Below are positions 11,411 to 21,195 of a DNA stretch of 64,000 nt, one piece after another; positions within the stretch are counted from its first letter, which is position 1; each line of letters opens with the position of its first letter. The translations under genes and the position numbers were made by a program. The stretch is taken from assembly GCF_040436405.1 (NCBI RefSeq), contig NZ_AP031575.1, positions 2,717,501-2,781,500 on the forward strand. Direction: 5' to 3'. The notes below the pieces were generated by a model. It searched no databases and was not told the DNA's origin. It was given only the letters and a program-made list of their open reading frames with translations. Source of the DNA: Marinomonas sp. THO17 (GTDB lineage Bacteria > Pseudomonadota > Gammaproteobacteria > Pseudomonadales > Marinomonadaceae).

Positions 11411-12583
11411 ATGGAAAGATACGCAGATTTGCTGTGCGAGTGGATCGCCGAGCAAGAAGACAAGATGATTGTTTGCTTGGAAGCCTTGGTCAATGTGGAT
11501 TCCAATAGTTATGACAAAGCAGGTGTAGATAATGCCGGTAAGCTTATTGAAGCTTGGCTAGCTGAGGATGGTATTCATTGTATTTGGCATGCGCTGGAAA
11601 ATTCCGGTGATGTTCTAGAAGCAAGAGTCGGGTTTAATGAAGCCAACCAAACAGAACCCGCCGTATTTGTCATGGGGCACCGTGATACGGTTTTTCCCAA
11701 AGGCACATTGGAAACACGTCCCTTTACCCGTGAAGGCATGAAGGCGTTTGGGCCGGGCGTTGCGGATATGAAGTCTGGGCTGGTTCTTAATTGCTTTGTA
11801 CTAAAAGGCTTGCAGTATCTTCTCAAAACGACGGATTTGGAAACACTTCCTTTTCCTGTCGTTGGCTTGTTTACCGGGGACGAAGAAATTGGTTCGCCAG
11901 AAGGTCGTCATGTGATTCGTGATCGAGTTTCTGGAGGGCGTGCTGTTTTTAATGCCGAGCCGGGTAGAATCAGTGGCAATGTGGTTTCCGCACGTAAAGG
12001 AGGCGCCAGTTTCGAAATAGAAGTCACAGGCAAAGCAGCACATTCAGGGGTAAACCATGCGGACGGTGTCAGTGCCATTGGTGCACTGGCTCAGCTTATT
12101 ACTTGGTTGCACGCTTTAACGGACTATGAAAAAGGCATTACAACAAACGTCGGGTTGGTCAAGGGAGGCATGTCGTCCAATACGGTTGCTCCTCATGCGA
12201 CGGCGCGCTTGGATCTCAGGTTTATTAGGTTGGAACAGGGCGAAGAAGTGAAAGCTAAGATTCAAGACATCATTAATACACCTACTATTGAAGGTGCGAG
12301 CGCCACAATTAAAACACTGTCGGAGTTCCAACCCTTTGAAGCTTCCATGAGTGAAGATTTGCTCGCTCATTATCAACAGCAAGCCAGCAGTTTAGGATTC
12401 AGTGTAGAGGGGGAATTTACCGGTGGATGCTCGGATGCTGGTTTCACCTCTTCGATGGGGGTACCAACACTTTGCGGCACCGGGCCAGTGGGAGCCAAGA
12501 TGCACACAGATGAAGAGTTTTGTTTGTTGGATACCTTTGTGCCGAGGACACAGGCGGTCGCGAAAAGTATTTTATTGCTTTGA
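11411..12583 (+). CDS. M20 family carboxypeptidase-like hydrolase
   Basis: Second M20 hydrolase, 390 residues, closer to the glutamate carboxypeptidase (CPG2) and ArgE/DapE side of the family than its neighbour. Zinc-site motifs: MGHRDTVFPKG, GPGVADMKSG, TGDEEIGSP, FNAEPGR and the late MHTDEEF. A Gly-rich lid domain (about residues 190-300) contains KAAHSGVNHADG. It is 21 bases after the first M20 gene and the likely last gene of the import operon. Two different M20 enzymes after one importer suggest stepwise trimming or two related substrates. Confidence 0.9.
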   Translation: MERYADLLCEWIAEQEDKMIVCLEALVNVDSNSYDKAGVDNAGKLIEAWLAEDGIHCIWHALENSGDVLEARVGFNEANQTEPAVFVMGHRDTVFPKGTLETRPFTREGMKAFGPGVADMKSGLVLNCFVLKGLQYLLKTTDLETLPFPVVGLFTGDEEIGSPEGRHVIRDRVSGGRAVFNAEPGRISGNVVSARKGGASFEIEVTGKAAHSGVNHADGVSAIGALAQLITWLHALTDYEKGITTNVGLVKGGMSSNTVAPHATARLDLRFIRLEQGEEVKAKIQDIINTPTIEGASATIKTLSEFQPFEASMSEDLLAHYQQQASSLGFSVEGEFTGGCSDAGFTSSMGVPTLCGTGPVGAKMHTDEEFCLLDTFVPRTQAVAKSILLL

Positions 12584-12600
12584 TTTAGCAAGCTTGGAAG

Positions 12601-12637
12601 AGCAAAAGCAGTCCTTACAACATGGACTGCTTTTGCT
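12601..12637 (+). terminator. Terminator after the peptide operon (probably bidirectional)
   Basis: A perfect 14-bp stem, AGCAAAAGCAGTCC with GGACTGCTTTTGCT, has a 9-base loop. It lies between the convergent M20 and fbp genes. The T-run is carried within the stem, and it may serve both strands. Confidence 0.7.
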
Positions 12638-12662
12638 TGGTTTTCACGGAAAACAAGGGATG

Positions 12663-13622
12663 TTAATAACTTAAGCACTTATCCACTTCATTGGCTGCAC
12701 CGAGAATCACAGCGACGCGCTGGTGAATCCCCTCAGGCTGGATATCAAGAATACGTTGAGTATGAGTATGTGCTTTGCCGCCAGCTTGCTCGATCAGCAT
12801 GGCCATAGGGTTGGCTTCATACATAAGGCGTAGTTTGCCTGCACGGTTTGGTGTTTTGCTGTCCCACGGGTAAATAAAGATACCACCACGGCATAGGATA
12901 CGATGCACATCACCTACCATAGCAGCCACCCAACGCATGTTGAAATCCTTTTCTCTTGTCCCTGTTGCTCCTGCAACAAGGTCGCTAACATAGGTTTGCG
13001 TAGCAGCAGACCAAAAACGCTGGTTGGACATATTAATGGCAAACTCTTGTGTATCTGCCGCCACTTCAACCTTGCTTTGCGTGAGCACAAACTCATTCTT
13101 TTCTGGGTCTAAAGTGAACATTTGAGTGCCTTGGCCTGTGCTCAAGACCAGCATGCAAGATGGGCCGTATAGTACGTAACCTGCGGCCACTTGCTCTATG
13201 CCGGGTTTTAAGAAGCTTTGCTCTGTCGCGGCTTGCTCACCAACATCATGGTAAATAGAGAAAATAGTACCGACCATGGCATTGATATCAATATTGGACG
13301 ATCCATCTAACGGGTCGAAGGCAATGAGATATTGGCCTTGTGTATTGGCTGGAACTATGTCGTCTTCTTCCTCAGAGGCAATAGCTCGTACATCAGAACA
13401 GTTGAGCAGCGCATTTTTGAGCATATTATTGGAAATGATATCTAATTTTTTTTGCTCTTCTCCTTGCACATTTTCATTGCCTGCAACGCCAAGAATACCG
13501 GCAAGAGAGCCTTTGTGCAGTGCTTTGCAGATATCAATGCAGGTATCTGTTGTGACACTAATAACCTTTTGTAGCGCATCGGGACTAGAGGAGTTTGCCA
13601 AAACGTGAGCAAGATTGTGCAT
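12663..13622 (-). CDS. fbp: Fructose-1,6-bisphosphatase class 1
   Basis: Gluconeogenic phosphatase, 319 residues, converting fructose 1,6-bisphosphate to fructose 6-phosphate. The metal-binding acidic run SEEEDD and the signature [12 protein letters not shown] are intact, as is the late [17 protein letters not shown] segment that closes class I enzymes. Length is usual for the family. It is a single gene, convergent with the M20 gene and divergent from the zntB-like gene. Confidence 0.97.
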   Translation of the reverse strand: MHNLAHVLANSSSPDALQKVISVTTDTCIDICKALHKGSLAGILGVAGNENVQGEEQKKLDIISNNMLKNALLNCSDVRAIASEEEDDIVPANTQGQYLIAFDPLDGSSNIDINAMVGTIFSIYHDVGEQAATEQSFLKPGIEQVAAGYVLYGPSCMLVLSTGQGTQMFTLDPEKNEFVLTQSKVEVAADTQEFAINMSNQRFWSAATQTYVSDLVAGATGTREKDFNMRWVAAMVGDVHRILCRGGIFIYPWDSKTPNRAGKLRLMYEANPMAMLIEQAGGKAHTHTQRILDIQPEGIHQRVAVILGAANEVDKCLSY

Positions 13623-13768
13623 GATCAGGTCTATCCTTATTATTTTGAGGGTGGTGAAATTATGCCACCGTCGTAGCGGAGTGTCAGCTGAGCTATTGAA
13701 AAGGGCCGAAATTAATAGGGATAACGCTAACTTTTAGCTAGTCTACGCAGATTGATTGGAGAATACAT

Positions 13769-14737
13769 ATGTCTGAGTTTGTTGTTCATCATTTAGAGCT
13801 AGATGGCACGGGTGGCGCACAGAAATTAACAGCGAATGAATTACCTTCAAATTTGCCAGAAACCGGTTGTCGTTGGGTACATTTAGACGCAACGAAGGAA
13901 GCCAGTGGTGATTGGCTGTCCAGTGTTGAAGGGGTACCTGATACAGTGGTGGAAGCTTTATTGGCAGAGGAAACACGACCTCGTATGGTGAAAATGGGGC
14001 GTGGTGCCTTATTGATTTTGCGTGGCGTGAATTTGAATCCAGGTTCTGATCCTTCCGATATGGTATCTTTGCGTTTATGGGTAACGCCACATTTTATCAT
14101 CTCCAGTCGCCGCCGCCGTTTGTTGTCAGTACAATATGTGATGCAAACTCTAGAAGAGGGCGAAGGTCCAACAAACACGGGAGATGTATTGGCAAGTCTG
14201 ACTGTAAAATTGATCGGGCGAATGGCCAGTGTTTTGGTCGATTTAGAAGAAGAGTTGTCCGATTTGGAAGAAGGTATCGGGGAAGGATTTAAAATCGGGC
14301 AACGTGAATTGCTGGTGCAACGTCGCCAAGAAACGATTCGCTTAAGACGTTTCTTGGTACCGCAACGTGAGGCTATACACGCATTAGCGCAAGAAGCGGT
14401 AGCTTGGATGACAGTAGTGCAATTGATGCAGGTTAAAGAAGCTGAAAACGACATAGTGCGATATATAGAAGGCTTGGAGGCATTGCGAGAACGATGTCAA
14501 TTGATGCAGGAAGAATACGTCAATTTACAAGCCGAAAAAATGAATGCCCGTATGTATGTGTTATCTATTTTATCGGGTATTTTCTTGCCGCTTGGATTTT
14601 TAACCGGGTTATTTGGTATCAATATTGGTGGAATGCCAGGTACTGAAAATAGTGAGGCTTTTTGGTGGTTTTGCTTTGTATTGTTGGTGTTAGGTATTGG
14701 GCAGTTTTGGTTAATGCGCAAAAGTCGTTGGTTCTGA
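13769..14737 (+). CDS. zntB: CorA/ZntB family divalent cation transporter
   Basis: Membrane transporter of 322 residues. A long cytoplasmic N-terminal domain is followed by two C-terminal transmembrane helices; the first ends in the family GxN motif (LFGINIGGMPG) and the second is FWWFCFVLLVLGIGQFWLM. The GIN plus GGMPG loop fits the ZntB branch (zinc) better than magnesium-specific CorA, but the ion is inferred. A ttggag ribosome-binding site precedes the ATG. Confidence 0.85.
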   Translation: MSEFVVHHLELDGTGGAQKLTANELPSNLPETGCRWVHLDATKEASGDWLSSVEGVPDTVVEALLAEETRPRMVKMGRGALLILRGVNLNPGSDPSDMVSLRLWVTPHFIISSRRRRLLSVQYVMQTLEEGEGPTNTGDVLASLTVKLIGRMASVLVDLEEELSDLEEGIGEGFKIGQRELLVQRRQETIRLRRFLVPQREAIHALAQEAVAWMTVVQLMQVKEAENDIVRYIEGLEALRERCQLMQEEYVNLQAEKMNARMYVLSILSGIFLPLGFLTGLFGINIGGMPGTENSEAFWWFCFVLLVLGIGQFWLMRKSRWF

Positions 14738-14746
14738 GGTTAAGTC

Positions 14747-14780
14747 TTCAATCCCCCAAATTACTTGTTGGAGGACTGAA
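14747..14780 (+). terminator. Hairpin between convergent zntB-like and rpiA genes
   Basis: TTCAATCCCCCAA pairs with TTGGAGGACTGAA at 11 of 13 positions around an 8-base loop. No clear T-run follows, so the terminator role is inferred mainly from its place between two convergent genes. Confidence 0.45.
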
Positions 14781-14788
14781 GTAGTGGA

Positions 14789-15463
14789 TTAGGCTTTGCG
14801 TAGGGTTTTAACGCCTTGCTGTGTACCCAGCAATAGAACATCAGCGGAACGGTTGGCAAATAAACCGTTGGTGACCACTCCGACAATGCTATTGATCTGT
14901 GCTTCTAATTTAATAGGATCAAGGATCTTCATATTGTAGACGTCAAGGATGCAATTGCCGTTATCTGTTACTACCCCTTCACGATAAACCGGGTCACCGC
15001 CTAGTTTTACCAATTCTCGAGCCACGTAACTGCGAGCCATAGGAATCACTTCAATTGGGAGTGGAAAATCACCTAATACGTCTACCAGTTTTGACTCGTC
15101 CGCAATACAGACGAATTCTTCACTGCAAGCCGCGACAATTTTTTCACGTGTTAAAGCCGCGCCGCCACCCTTTATGAGGTAAAGGTGATGGTTCGATTCA
15201 TCTGCTCCGTCCACGTAAACGCGAATATTCCCCACGCTGTTTAAGTCATAAACTGGAATACCATGCTGTTTTAAACGTTCTGCAGACGCTTCTGAGCTGG
15301 CAACGGTACCGTCAAAGTCGTGTTTGTGCTTGGCTAATTCATCAATAAATAAGTTGGCTGTAGAGCCAGTACCAACACCGATAATAGTATCGCTTTCCAA
15401 TAGGGGAAGAATGTATTTCACAGCTGCTTCGGCAACGGCTTGTTTTAGCTCATCTTGAGTCAT
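14789..15463 (-). CDS. rpiA: Ribose-5-phosphate isomerase A
   Basis: Interconverts ribose 5-phosphate and ribulose 5-phosphate in the pentose phosphate pathway. The 224 residues carry [15 protein letters not shown] and [12 protein letters not shown], the phosphate and active-site motifs of RpiA. It is divergent from ilvA, a pairing common in gammaproteobacteria (rpiA and ilvA are neighbours in pseudomonads). Confidence 0.97.
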   Translation of the reverse strand: MTQDELKQAVAEAAVKYILPLLESDTIIGVGTGSTANLFIDELAKHKHDFDGTVASSEASAERLKQHGIPVYDLNSVGNIRVYVDGADESNHHLYLIKGGGAALTREKIVAACSEEFVCIADESKLVDVLGDFPLPIEVIPMARSYVARELVKLGGDPVYREGVVTDNGNCILDVYNMKILDPIKLEAQINSIVGVVTNGLFANRSADVLLLGTQQGVKTLRKA

Positions 15464-15741
15464 GAGGGGTGCTCTTAGTTATCGTTTTAATGGTAATTTG
15501 AACTCACTCTAATGGTGAATTTCCTCTGGTGGAGTGAATATTATATGCCCTTATTCTGGGGCTTGTTAACTGTGCTTGGTGTTGAACTTAAAATTATATT
15601 GGCTATTTCGCAGTTTCCGTAGCTTGCGGCTTTACGCGAGTTGCAGCGAACAGGTATATTTGAGGGTTCCATTTTTTGACTTGCCACTCTGTTAAGGAAG
15701 AGTAGAAGTCTTATTCTGAAGAAGGTTTTCTGGGAATTATT

Positions 15742-17247
15742 ATGCCTCATACCATGATCAAAAAGATTCTACAGGCGCGCGTCTATGATGTTGCTGTAGA
15801 AACACCACTGTCTCGTGCTAATCAGTTATCAAGTCGATTAGGCAACGAGATTATTTTGAAGCGAGAAGATTTACAGCCGGTTTTCTCATTCAAAATTCGT
15901 GGGGCATACAACAAAATTTGTCAGTTAAGCGATGCTGAAAGAGCCAAGGGTGTGATTGCTGCTTCGGCGGGAAATCATGCTCAAGGTCTCGCCTTGGCGG
16001 CGAAAAAATTGGGTGTACAAGCGACCATAGTCATGCCTGCGACCACACCTGAGGTAAAAGTCAGCGCCGTGCGCAATCATGGCGCAGAAGTAGTTTTGTT
16101 CGGTGATGCGTTTGATGAAGCATCGGCAAAGTCGAAAGAGATCATGGCGCAAACAGGACAAACCTATGTGCATCCCTTTGATGATAAGGACACCATTGCT
16201 GGACAAGGCACCATAGGAATGGAAATTTTGCATCAACATGAAGGGCCCATTGACGCCATTTTTATCCCTGTTGGCGGCGGCGGTCTGATCGCGGGCGTGG
16301 CAGCCTATGTTAAGTATTTACGCCCTGATATCAAAATCATTGGAGTGGAGCCAGAAGATGCAGCTTGCCTGAAAGTAGCTATGGAAGAAGGTGAACCAAC
16401 GCGTTTATCACAAGTAGGTATTTTTGCCGAAGGGGTGGCGGTAGCGGAAATTGGTCAGCATACCTTTGCCATTGCTAAAGACACGGTCGATGAAGTTATT
16501 ACTGTGACCACAGATGAGATGTGTGCCGCGATAAAAGACATTTACGATGATACTCGTGCCATCACTGAGCCTGCTGGCGCTTGCGCCTTAGCTGGATTGA
16601 AAAAATACATCGAAAGAGAAAACGCACAAGGACAAACCTTGATTGCCATTAATAGTGGCGCCAATGTTAACTTTGATCGCCTACGCCATGTGTCTGAACG
16701 CGCTGAGTTAGGTGAAAAACGTGAGGCCATTATAGCGGTGAAAATTCCTGAGTCACCGGGTAGTTTTAAAGATTTTTGTCAGGCTTTAGTCGGACGAAAT
16801 ATTACCGAATTTAATTACCGATATGGTGATGATGATCAAGCGGTCATTTTTGTGGGTGTGGCGTTAGGTGGCAGTCCTCACAGTCGTGAGGAATTGTTGG
16901 ATGATTTGCAAGAGTATCAAATCGTCGACCTCACCGATGACGAGACAGCTAAAGTGCATGTTCGTCATATGATTGGTGGCCATTTACGCAGTGAAAAAGG
17001 GGAGTTGTTATACAGTTTTGAATTTCCTGAGCGTCCCGGTGCCTTGTTGAAGTTTCTGAATACTTTAGGCGGACAATGGAATATCTCCATGTTCCATTAT
17101 CGTAATCATGGTGATGCTTATGGTCGTGTTCTAGTCGGCTTACAAGCGGTGGGAGAAGAAACCGACGTGACGCATTTTTTGGATAAGTTAGGCTATCCAT
17201 ATCAAGATGAAAATAATAACCCAGCTTGCCAGCTGTTCTTTCGCTAA
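15742..17247 (+). CDS. ilvA: Threonine ammonia-lyase, biosynthetic
   Basis: PLP enzyme making 2-oxobutyrate from threonine, the first committed step to isoleucine. The 501 residues comprise a catalytic domain (about 1-325) with PLP lysine 51 in FSFKIRGAYNK, the SAGNHAQG loop and PVGGGGLIAG phosphate-binding loop, then two ACT-like regulatory domains for isoleucine/valine sensing. Full length and the paired ACT domains mark it as biosynthetic rather than catabolic TdcB. A gggaa site lies just upstream; the 278-base gap to rpiA holds no other gene that I can see. Confidence 0.97.
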   Translation: MPHTMIKKILQARVYDVAVETPLSRANQLSSRLGNEIILKREDLQPVFSFKIRGAYNKICQLSDAERAKGVIAASAGNHAQGLALAAKKLGVQATIVMPATTPEVKVSAVRNHGAEVVLFGDAFDEASAKSKEIMAQTGQTYVHPFDDKDTIAGQGTIGMEILHQHEGPIDAIFIPVGGGGLIAGVAAYVKYLRPDIKIIGVEPEDAACLKVAMEEGEPTRLSQVGIFAEGVAVAEIGQHTFAIAKDTVDEVITVTTDEMCAAIKDIYDDTRAITEPAGACALAGLKKYIERENAQGQTLIAINSGANVNFDRLRHVSERAELGEKREAIIAVKIPESPGSFKDFCQALVGRNITEFNYRYGDDDQAVIFVGVALGGSPHSREELLDDLQEYQIVDLTDDETAKVHVRHMIGGHLRSEKGELLYSFEFPERPGALLKFLNTLGGQWNISMFHYRNHGDAYGRVLVGLQAVGEETDVTHFLDKLGYPYQDENNNPACQLFFR

Positions 17248-17290
17248 TAAGACGAAAATCGGTTATTATTAGGCCATCTATTTCTAATGA

Positions 17291-17331
17291 AACCCTCTGC
17301 TGAACTTGCGTGACAAGATTGGCAGAGGGTT
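17291..17331 (+). terminator. Terminator after ilvA
   Basis: A perfect 10-bp stem, AACCCTCTGC with GCAGAGGGTT, encloses a 21-base loop and is followed by a T-rich stretch. It separates ilvA from argS. Confidence 0.65.
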
Positions 17332-17343
17332 TGTGATTTTGAT

Positions 17344-17360
17344 GTGCTCACTTTGAGCAC
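17344..17360 (+). promoter_or_regulatory. Hairpin just upstream of argS
   Basis: GTGCTCA-CTT-TGAGCAC forms a tight 7-bp stem with a 3-base loop, 11 bases before the AAAGG ribosome-binding site of argS. It could affect translation initiation or mRNA stability; the role is not known. Confidence 0.4.
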
Positions 17361-17383
17361 ATGCATTGTTTAAAGGTTTCCAA

Positions 17384-19117
17384 GTGAATATTCAAACGCT
17401 TCTAAATCAACGTATTCAAGCGGCAATGGTCGCAGCAGGTGCGCCTGAAACAGCACCTGCACTGACTCGTCAATCGGCAAAAGTCCAATTTGGTGATTAT
17501 CAAGCTAACGGCATCATGGGCGTGGCGAAAAGCCTCAAGATGAACCCTCGTGAATTAGCACAAAAAGTGGTCGACGGTTTGGACTTATCTGATATAGCAG
17601 ATAAGGTCGAAATCGCGGGTCCAGGCTTTATTAATATCTTTTTGAAAAACGCTTGGTTGGGCAAAGAGCTGATGGCACTGCGCCAAAGTGATCGTCTGGA
17701 TGTCCCTGAAGTGAGTGCGCCGGAAACCGTTGTGGTGGATTACTCTTCCCCTAACTTAGCAAAAGAGATGCACGTAGGTCACCTGCGTTCTACCGTCATT
17801 GGTGATGCGGTTGTGCGCACATTGGAGTTCTTAGGTCATCGAGTGGTTCGTCAAAACCATGTAGGCGACTGGGGTACGCAATTTGGTATGTTGTTGGCGT
17901 ACATGGAGCGTCTACGTGCTGAGCAAGCCGAAATTAGCATGGCTTTGTCGGATTTAGAAACCTTCTACCGTGCTGCGAAGAACTGTTTTGATGAAGATGA
18001 AGCCTTTGCCAATCGTGCCCGTGAATTAGTGGTGGCGCTGCAATCAGGTGATAAAGATTGCTTGGCATTGTGGGATGAGTTTATCGATATTTCTCTGACA
18101 CACTGTGAAGAAACCTACAAAATGTTGGGTGTCTCGTTAGAGCGTCAGCACGTTATGCCAGAAAGTGCTTACAATGATGATTTGCAAAATGTGGTTAACG
18201 AGCTACAAGAACACGGTCTATTAAAAGAAGACCAAGGTGCTCAGTGTGTGTTCTTAGACGAGTTTGCTAACAAAGACGGTGAAATTACGCCCATTATAGT
18301 GCAGAAAACAGGTGGCGGTTTCCTATACTCGACAACCGATTTGGCGGCGGTACGTTTCCGTCAGCATACCTTGCAAGCCAATCGTGTGCTGTATTTTGTG
18401 GATGCTCGTCAATCGCTGCATTTCCAGCAAATCTTTACCTTATCCCGTAAAGCAGGTTTTGTGAAACCAGAAACCCAGCTGGAGCACATGCCATTCGGTA
18501 CCGTAATGGGCAGTGATGGCAAGCCATTCAAAACCCGTTCCGGTGGCGTGGCCAAGTTGTCTTCTTTGCTAGAGGAAGCCCAGCAGCGCGCTTATCAATT
18601 GGTGGCGTCAAAGAACCCTGACATGGGCGAAGAAGAGCTGCGTAACATTAGCCGTGTGGTGGGCATTGCGTCGGTAAAATATGCGGATTTATCGAAAAAC
18701 CGCACCAGTGATTATGTCTTTAACTGGGATACTATGTTGAGCTTTGAAGGCAATACGGCACCTTACTTGTTGTACGCGTATTCACGTGTGGCCAGTATTG
18801 TGAAGCGCGCTGAATTGGATGTGGCTGCATTGACTGGAGATATCCAAATTGAAACCAGCCAAGAGCGCGCTTTGGCGGTAAAACTTTGTCAGTTTGAAGA
18901 AGCGATTCAGCAGGTTGCGAATGAAGGCATGCCTCATTTCTTATGTGCCTATTTGTTCGAGCTAGCGGGTACTTTCATGTCCTTCTATGAGGCTTGTCCT
19001 ATTTTGAATGAGGAAGAAGAGGTGAAAAACAGTCGTTTACAATTGGCGTTGAATACCGCTTCGACTCTTAAACTAGGTTTATCCTTGTTGGGGATAGAAA
19101 CCCTGGAACGTATGTAA
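17384..19117 (+). CDS. argS: Arginyl-tRNA synthetase
   Basis: Class I aminoacyl-tRNA synthetase charging tRNA-Arg. The start is GTG 17384 (VNIQTLLNQ), with AAAGG 7 bases upstream; this gives 577 residues, the same length and N terminus as E. coli ArgS, whereas the TTG at 17366 is unlikely. Seen: the Add1-type N-terminal domain with [13 protein letters not shown], the HIGH-box variant HVGHLRST, and the C-terminal anticodon-binding domain. In Pseudomonas argS sits between priA and the FtsN-like gene; here it is some 7 kb away on the other strand. Confidence 0.97.
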   Translation: MNIQTLLNQRIQAAMVAAGAPETAPALTRQSAKVQFGDYQANGIMGVAKSLKMNPRELAQKVVDGLDLSDIADKVEIAGPGFINIFLKNAWLGKELMALRQSDRLDVPEVSAPETVVVDYSSPNLAKEMHVGHLRSTVIGDAVVRTLEFLGHRVVRQNHVGDWGTQFGMLLAYMERLRAEQAEISMALSDLETFYRAAKNCFDEDEAFANRARELVVALQSGDKDCLALWDEFIDISLTHCEETYKMLGVSLERQHVMPESAYNDDLQNVVNELQEHGLLKEDQGAQCVFLDEFANKDGEITPIIVQKTGGGFLYSTTDLAAVRFRQHTLQANRVLYFVDARQSLHFQQIFTLSRKAGFVKPETQLEHMPFGTVMGSDGKPFKTRSGGVAKLSSLLEEAQQRAYQLVASKNPDMGEEELRNISRVVGIASVKYADLSKNRTSDYVFNWDTMLSFEGNTAPYLLYAYSRVASIVKRAELDVAALTGDIQIETSQERALAVKLCQFEEAIQQVANEGMPHFLCAYLFELAGTFMSFYEACPILNEEEEVKNSRLQLALNTASTLKLGLSLLGIETLERM

Positions 19118-19138
19118 TTCATGCAAAGATGAGATGAT

Positions 19139-19172
19139 AAAGGCGCTTTTCCTCTGATTAGCGCCTTTTTTC
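19139..19172 (+). terminator. Terminator after argS
   Basis: AAAGGCGC pairs with GCGCCTTT across a short loop and is followed by a T-run: a canonical Rho-independent terminator 22 bases past the argS stop. Confidence 0.85.
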
Positions 19173-19241
19173 TCTGCATAAACAAGGGGTTTAATTAAAG
19201 TGAATTCCTGATGCCTGCTTAGAGAATGAGACGAGGAAAAA

Positions 19242-20213
19242 ATGAAGATATACATAGCTTATACTGGCGGCACCATTGGCATGGTTGCTTCAGATCAAGG
19301 GCTGACGCCTGATGCGGTTTTTGCTCAAAAATTAGCAACGCAATTGGCCGGAATAAAAGATTTGGCCCATGAATTTGCTATTCATGCCTATCCAGAGCTG
19401 ATCGATTCTTCCAATGCTACAGTGCAAGACTGGCAAACCATAGGGCAAGATATTTATGATCGTTGGCAGGATTTTGATGCCTTTATCGTGCTTCATGGTA
19501 CTGACACTATGGCCTATACCTCAGCCGCGTTAAGTCTGATGTTTGAAAACAGTGCTAAGCCAATTGTGATTACAGGTTCTCAGGTGCCTATGTATCAAGC
19601 CAGAAGCGATGCGATGAACAATGTCTTAGGGGCGATTTCAGCCTGTGAATTTGTTGCTCAAGGTGTTTTTCTATTTTTTGCCGGACGCTTGATTGAAGGT
19701 GATTGTGCGCACAAGTCTCATACCAGTGACTGGCAAGCCTTCTCTTCTCCTAATCGGGCTGAGCGTGGTGTGCTGGGCATTGATTGGCGCTGGCGAGAAG
19801 GGCAAATGACTGAGCTTCCTAGTGAGATTCAGATTCCGGACATGCAGTCTGGTGCGGTGACCATACTCCCAGTTTTTCCCGGTATACAAGCCTCTCATTG
19901 GCAAGGTTTGTTGAATGAGCAAGTGAAAGGGGCTGTTTTGTTAAGTTACGGGGCGGGTAATGCGCCGGATAAAGACCTAGAACTTTTGTCCATATTGCGT
20001 CAAGCTAATGCGCGTGGGGTAGTGATAGTCAATGTTAGTCAATGTGGTGCAGGCAGCGTTGCCGCTGGTGCTTATGCAGCGGGCTCGGCATTGGTCGAGG
20101 CAGGTGTGATTTCTGGTCAAGCTATGACCTATGAAGCCGTGTTTGCCAAGTTGCATTTTTTATTGGGTCTTGGATGGAACGCAGAACAAATCAAAGTAGC
20201 GTTTGCTGCCTAA
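19242..20213 (+). CDS. ansA: Type I (cytoplasmic) L-asparaginase
   Basis: Hydrolyses asparagine to aspartate and ammonia. The 323 residues start with the family motif AYTGGTIGM (nucleophile Thr11) and carry the second catalytic triad segment LHGTDTMAYT (Thr87-Asp88). There is no signal peptide, which with the length points to cytoplasmic type I rather than periplasmic type II. It has its own gaggaa site and appears to be a single-gene unit. Confidence 0.93.
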   Translation: MKIYIAYTGGTIGMVASDQGLTPDAVFAQKLATQLAGIKDLAHEFAIHAYPELIDSSNATVQDWQTIGQDIYDRWQDFDAFIVLHGTDTMAYTSAALSLMFENSAKPIVITGSQVPMYQARSDAMNNVLGAISACEFVAQGVFLFFAGRLIEGDCAHKSHTSDWQAFSSPNRAERGVLGIDWRWREGQMTELPSEIQIPDMQSGAVTILPVFPGIQASHWQGLLNEQVKGAVLLSYGAGNAPDKDLELLSILRQANARGVVIVNVSQCGAGSVAAGAYAAGSALVEAGVISGQAMTYEAVFAKLHFLLGLGWNAEQIKVAFAA

Positions 20214-20334
20214 AGAAGGCTTGTTGTCTATCTTGCCAATAATCAAGGGTATTCAGTGATATAGATTGAATGAAGTTGCTTGATAACAAGCGCTCTTTTA
20301 GGCAGAGGGCTACAAGGGAGGAGTAAGGCGAAGT

Positions 20335-21195
20335 ATGGCTATGTTATGTGCGTTGCTGGTGTTAATTTGGTCGACCGGATTTATTGTCGGTAAATTGATT
20401 GTTGGACTTATTGACCCAAATATCTACCTAGGTCTTCGTTTTCTGCTTGCTGCAATATTGTTTTTTATACTGGCCGTTGTTTTAGGTCGGCCCTATCCTA
20501 AATGGCAAGCTTGGCCTAAGCAGATTTTGGCAGGCGTGCTCATGAATGGTTTGTACTTGGGCTTGGCTTATGTCGCCATAGCGAAAGGTTTACCGGCAGG
20601 TATGATGGCATTGATTGGAGCATTGCAGCCGGTACTGGTGACCTTATTAGCCTTCCTCATTGTCAAAGAAAAAACATCCATTATGGGCATGGTAGGCATG
20701 CTGATTGGCATCTTTGGTTTGCTATTAGTGATTTCGCCCGCAGTTGAGTTGGATTTAAGTCACGGTGGGGTGAGTTTGTTGACCCTGAGCTTAGCCGTTG
20801 GCGCTATTTTGGCATTGTCCCTAGGTGCGGTTCTACAAAAAATGTCTGTTGCGAGTGCTGACATAATAGTGTCAATGGGGATACAGAATCTGGCGGCCAG
20901 TGTGGTGGCGTTTGTTCTCGTCTTACTGCTTGGTGAAAGCCTATTCGTTCAACAATGGTCATCTTATCTCTTGTTGATTTGGGGGGCTGTAATCTTGTCG
21001 GGTGTAGGCGTCTTTTTGATGGTCTGGTTACTCAGAAAAGTGAAGGCGTCGCAGGTGGCCATTTTACTTTTATTAGCACCACCTTTGGCGGCAGTAGAAA
21101 GTTACTTTTTATTCTCAGAAACCATGACAGCACTGCAAATCATAGGCTTTGCTGTCACCATTGGGGGAGTCTACCTAAGCCGCGTAAAAGCTTAG
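20335..21195 (+). CDS. DMT superfamily (EamA) transporter
   Basis: Inner-membrane protein of 286 residues with ten hydrophobic segments forming two EamA repeats; each begins with the usual pattern (LLVLIWSTGFIVGKL near residue 7; LAVGAILALSLGAVLQKM near 150). Family members export amino acids or metabolites. The start ATG follows TAAGG with short spacing. Its 3' end overlaps the convergent ubiJ stop by four bases. The substrate is not predictable. Confidence 0.88.
   Translation: MAMLCALLVLIWSTGFIVGKLIVGLIDPNIYLGLRFLLAAILFFILAVVLGRPYPKWQAWPKQILAGVLMNGLYLGLAYVAIAKGLPAGMMALIGALQPVLVTLLAFLIVKEKTSIMGMVGMLIGIFGLLLVISPAVELDLSHGGVSLLTLSLAVGAILALSLGAVLQKMSVASADIIVSMGIQNLAASVVAFVLVLLLGESLFVQQWSSYLLLIWGAVILSGVGVFLMVWLLRKVKASQVAILLLLAPPLAAVESYFLFSETMTALQIIGFAVTIGGVYLSRVKA

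Noticed and set aside
13789..14454. A 221-codon open frame antisense to the zntB-like gene
   Set aside because: It is a shadow of a clearly conserved gene, has Ser/Thr-rich low-complexity composition typical of antisense frames, and no domain.
17366..17383. TTG 17366 as the argS start
   Set aside because: GTG 17384 has a ribosome-binding site at the right distance and gives the standard ArgS N terminus and length.
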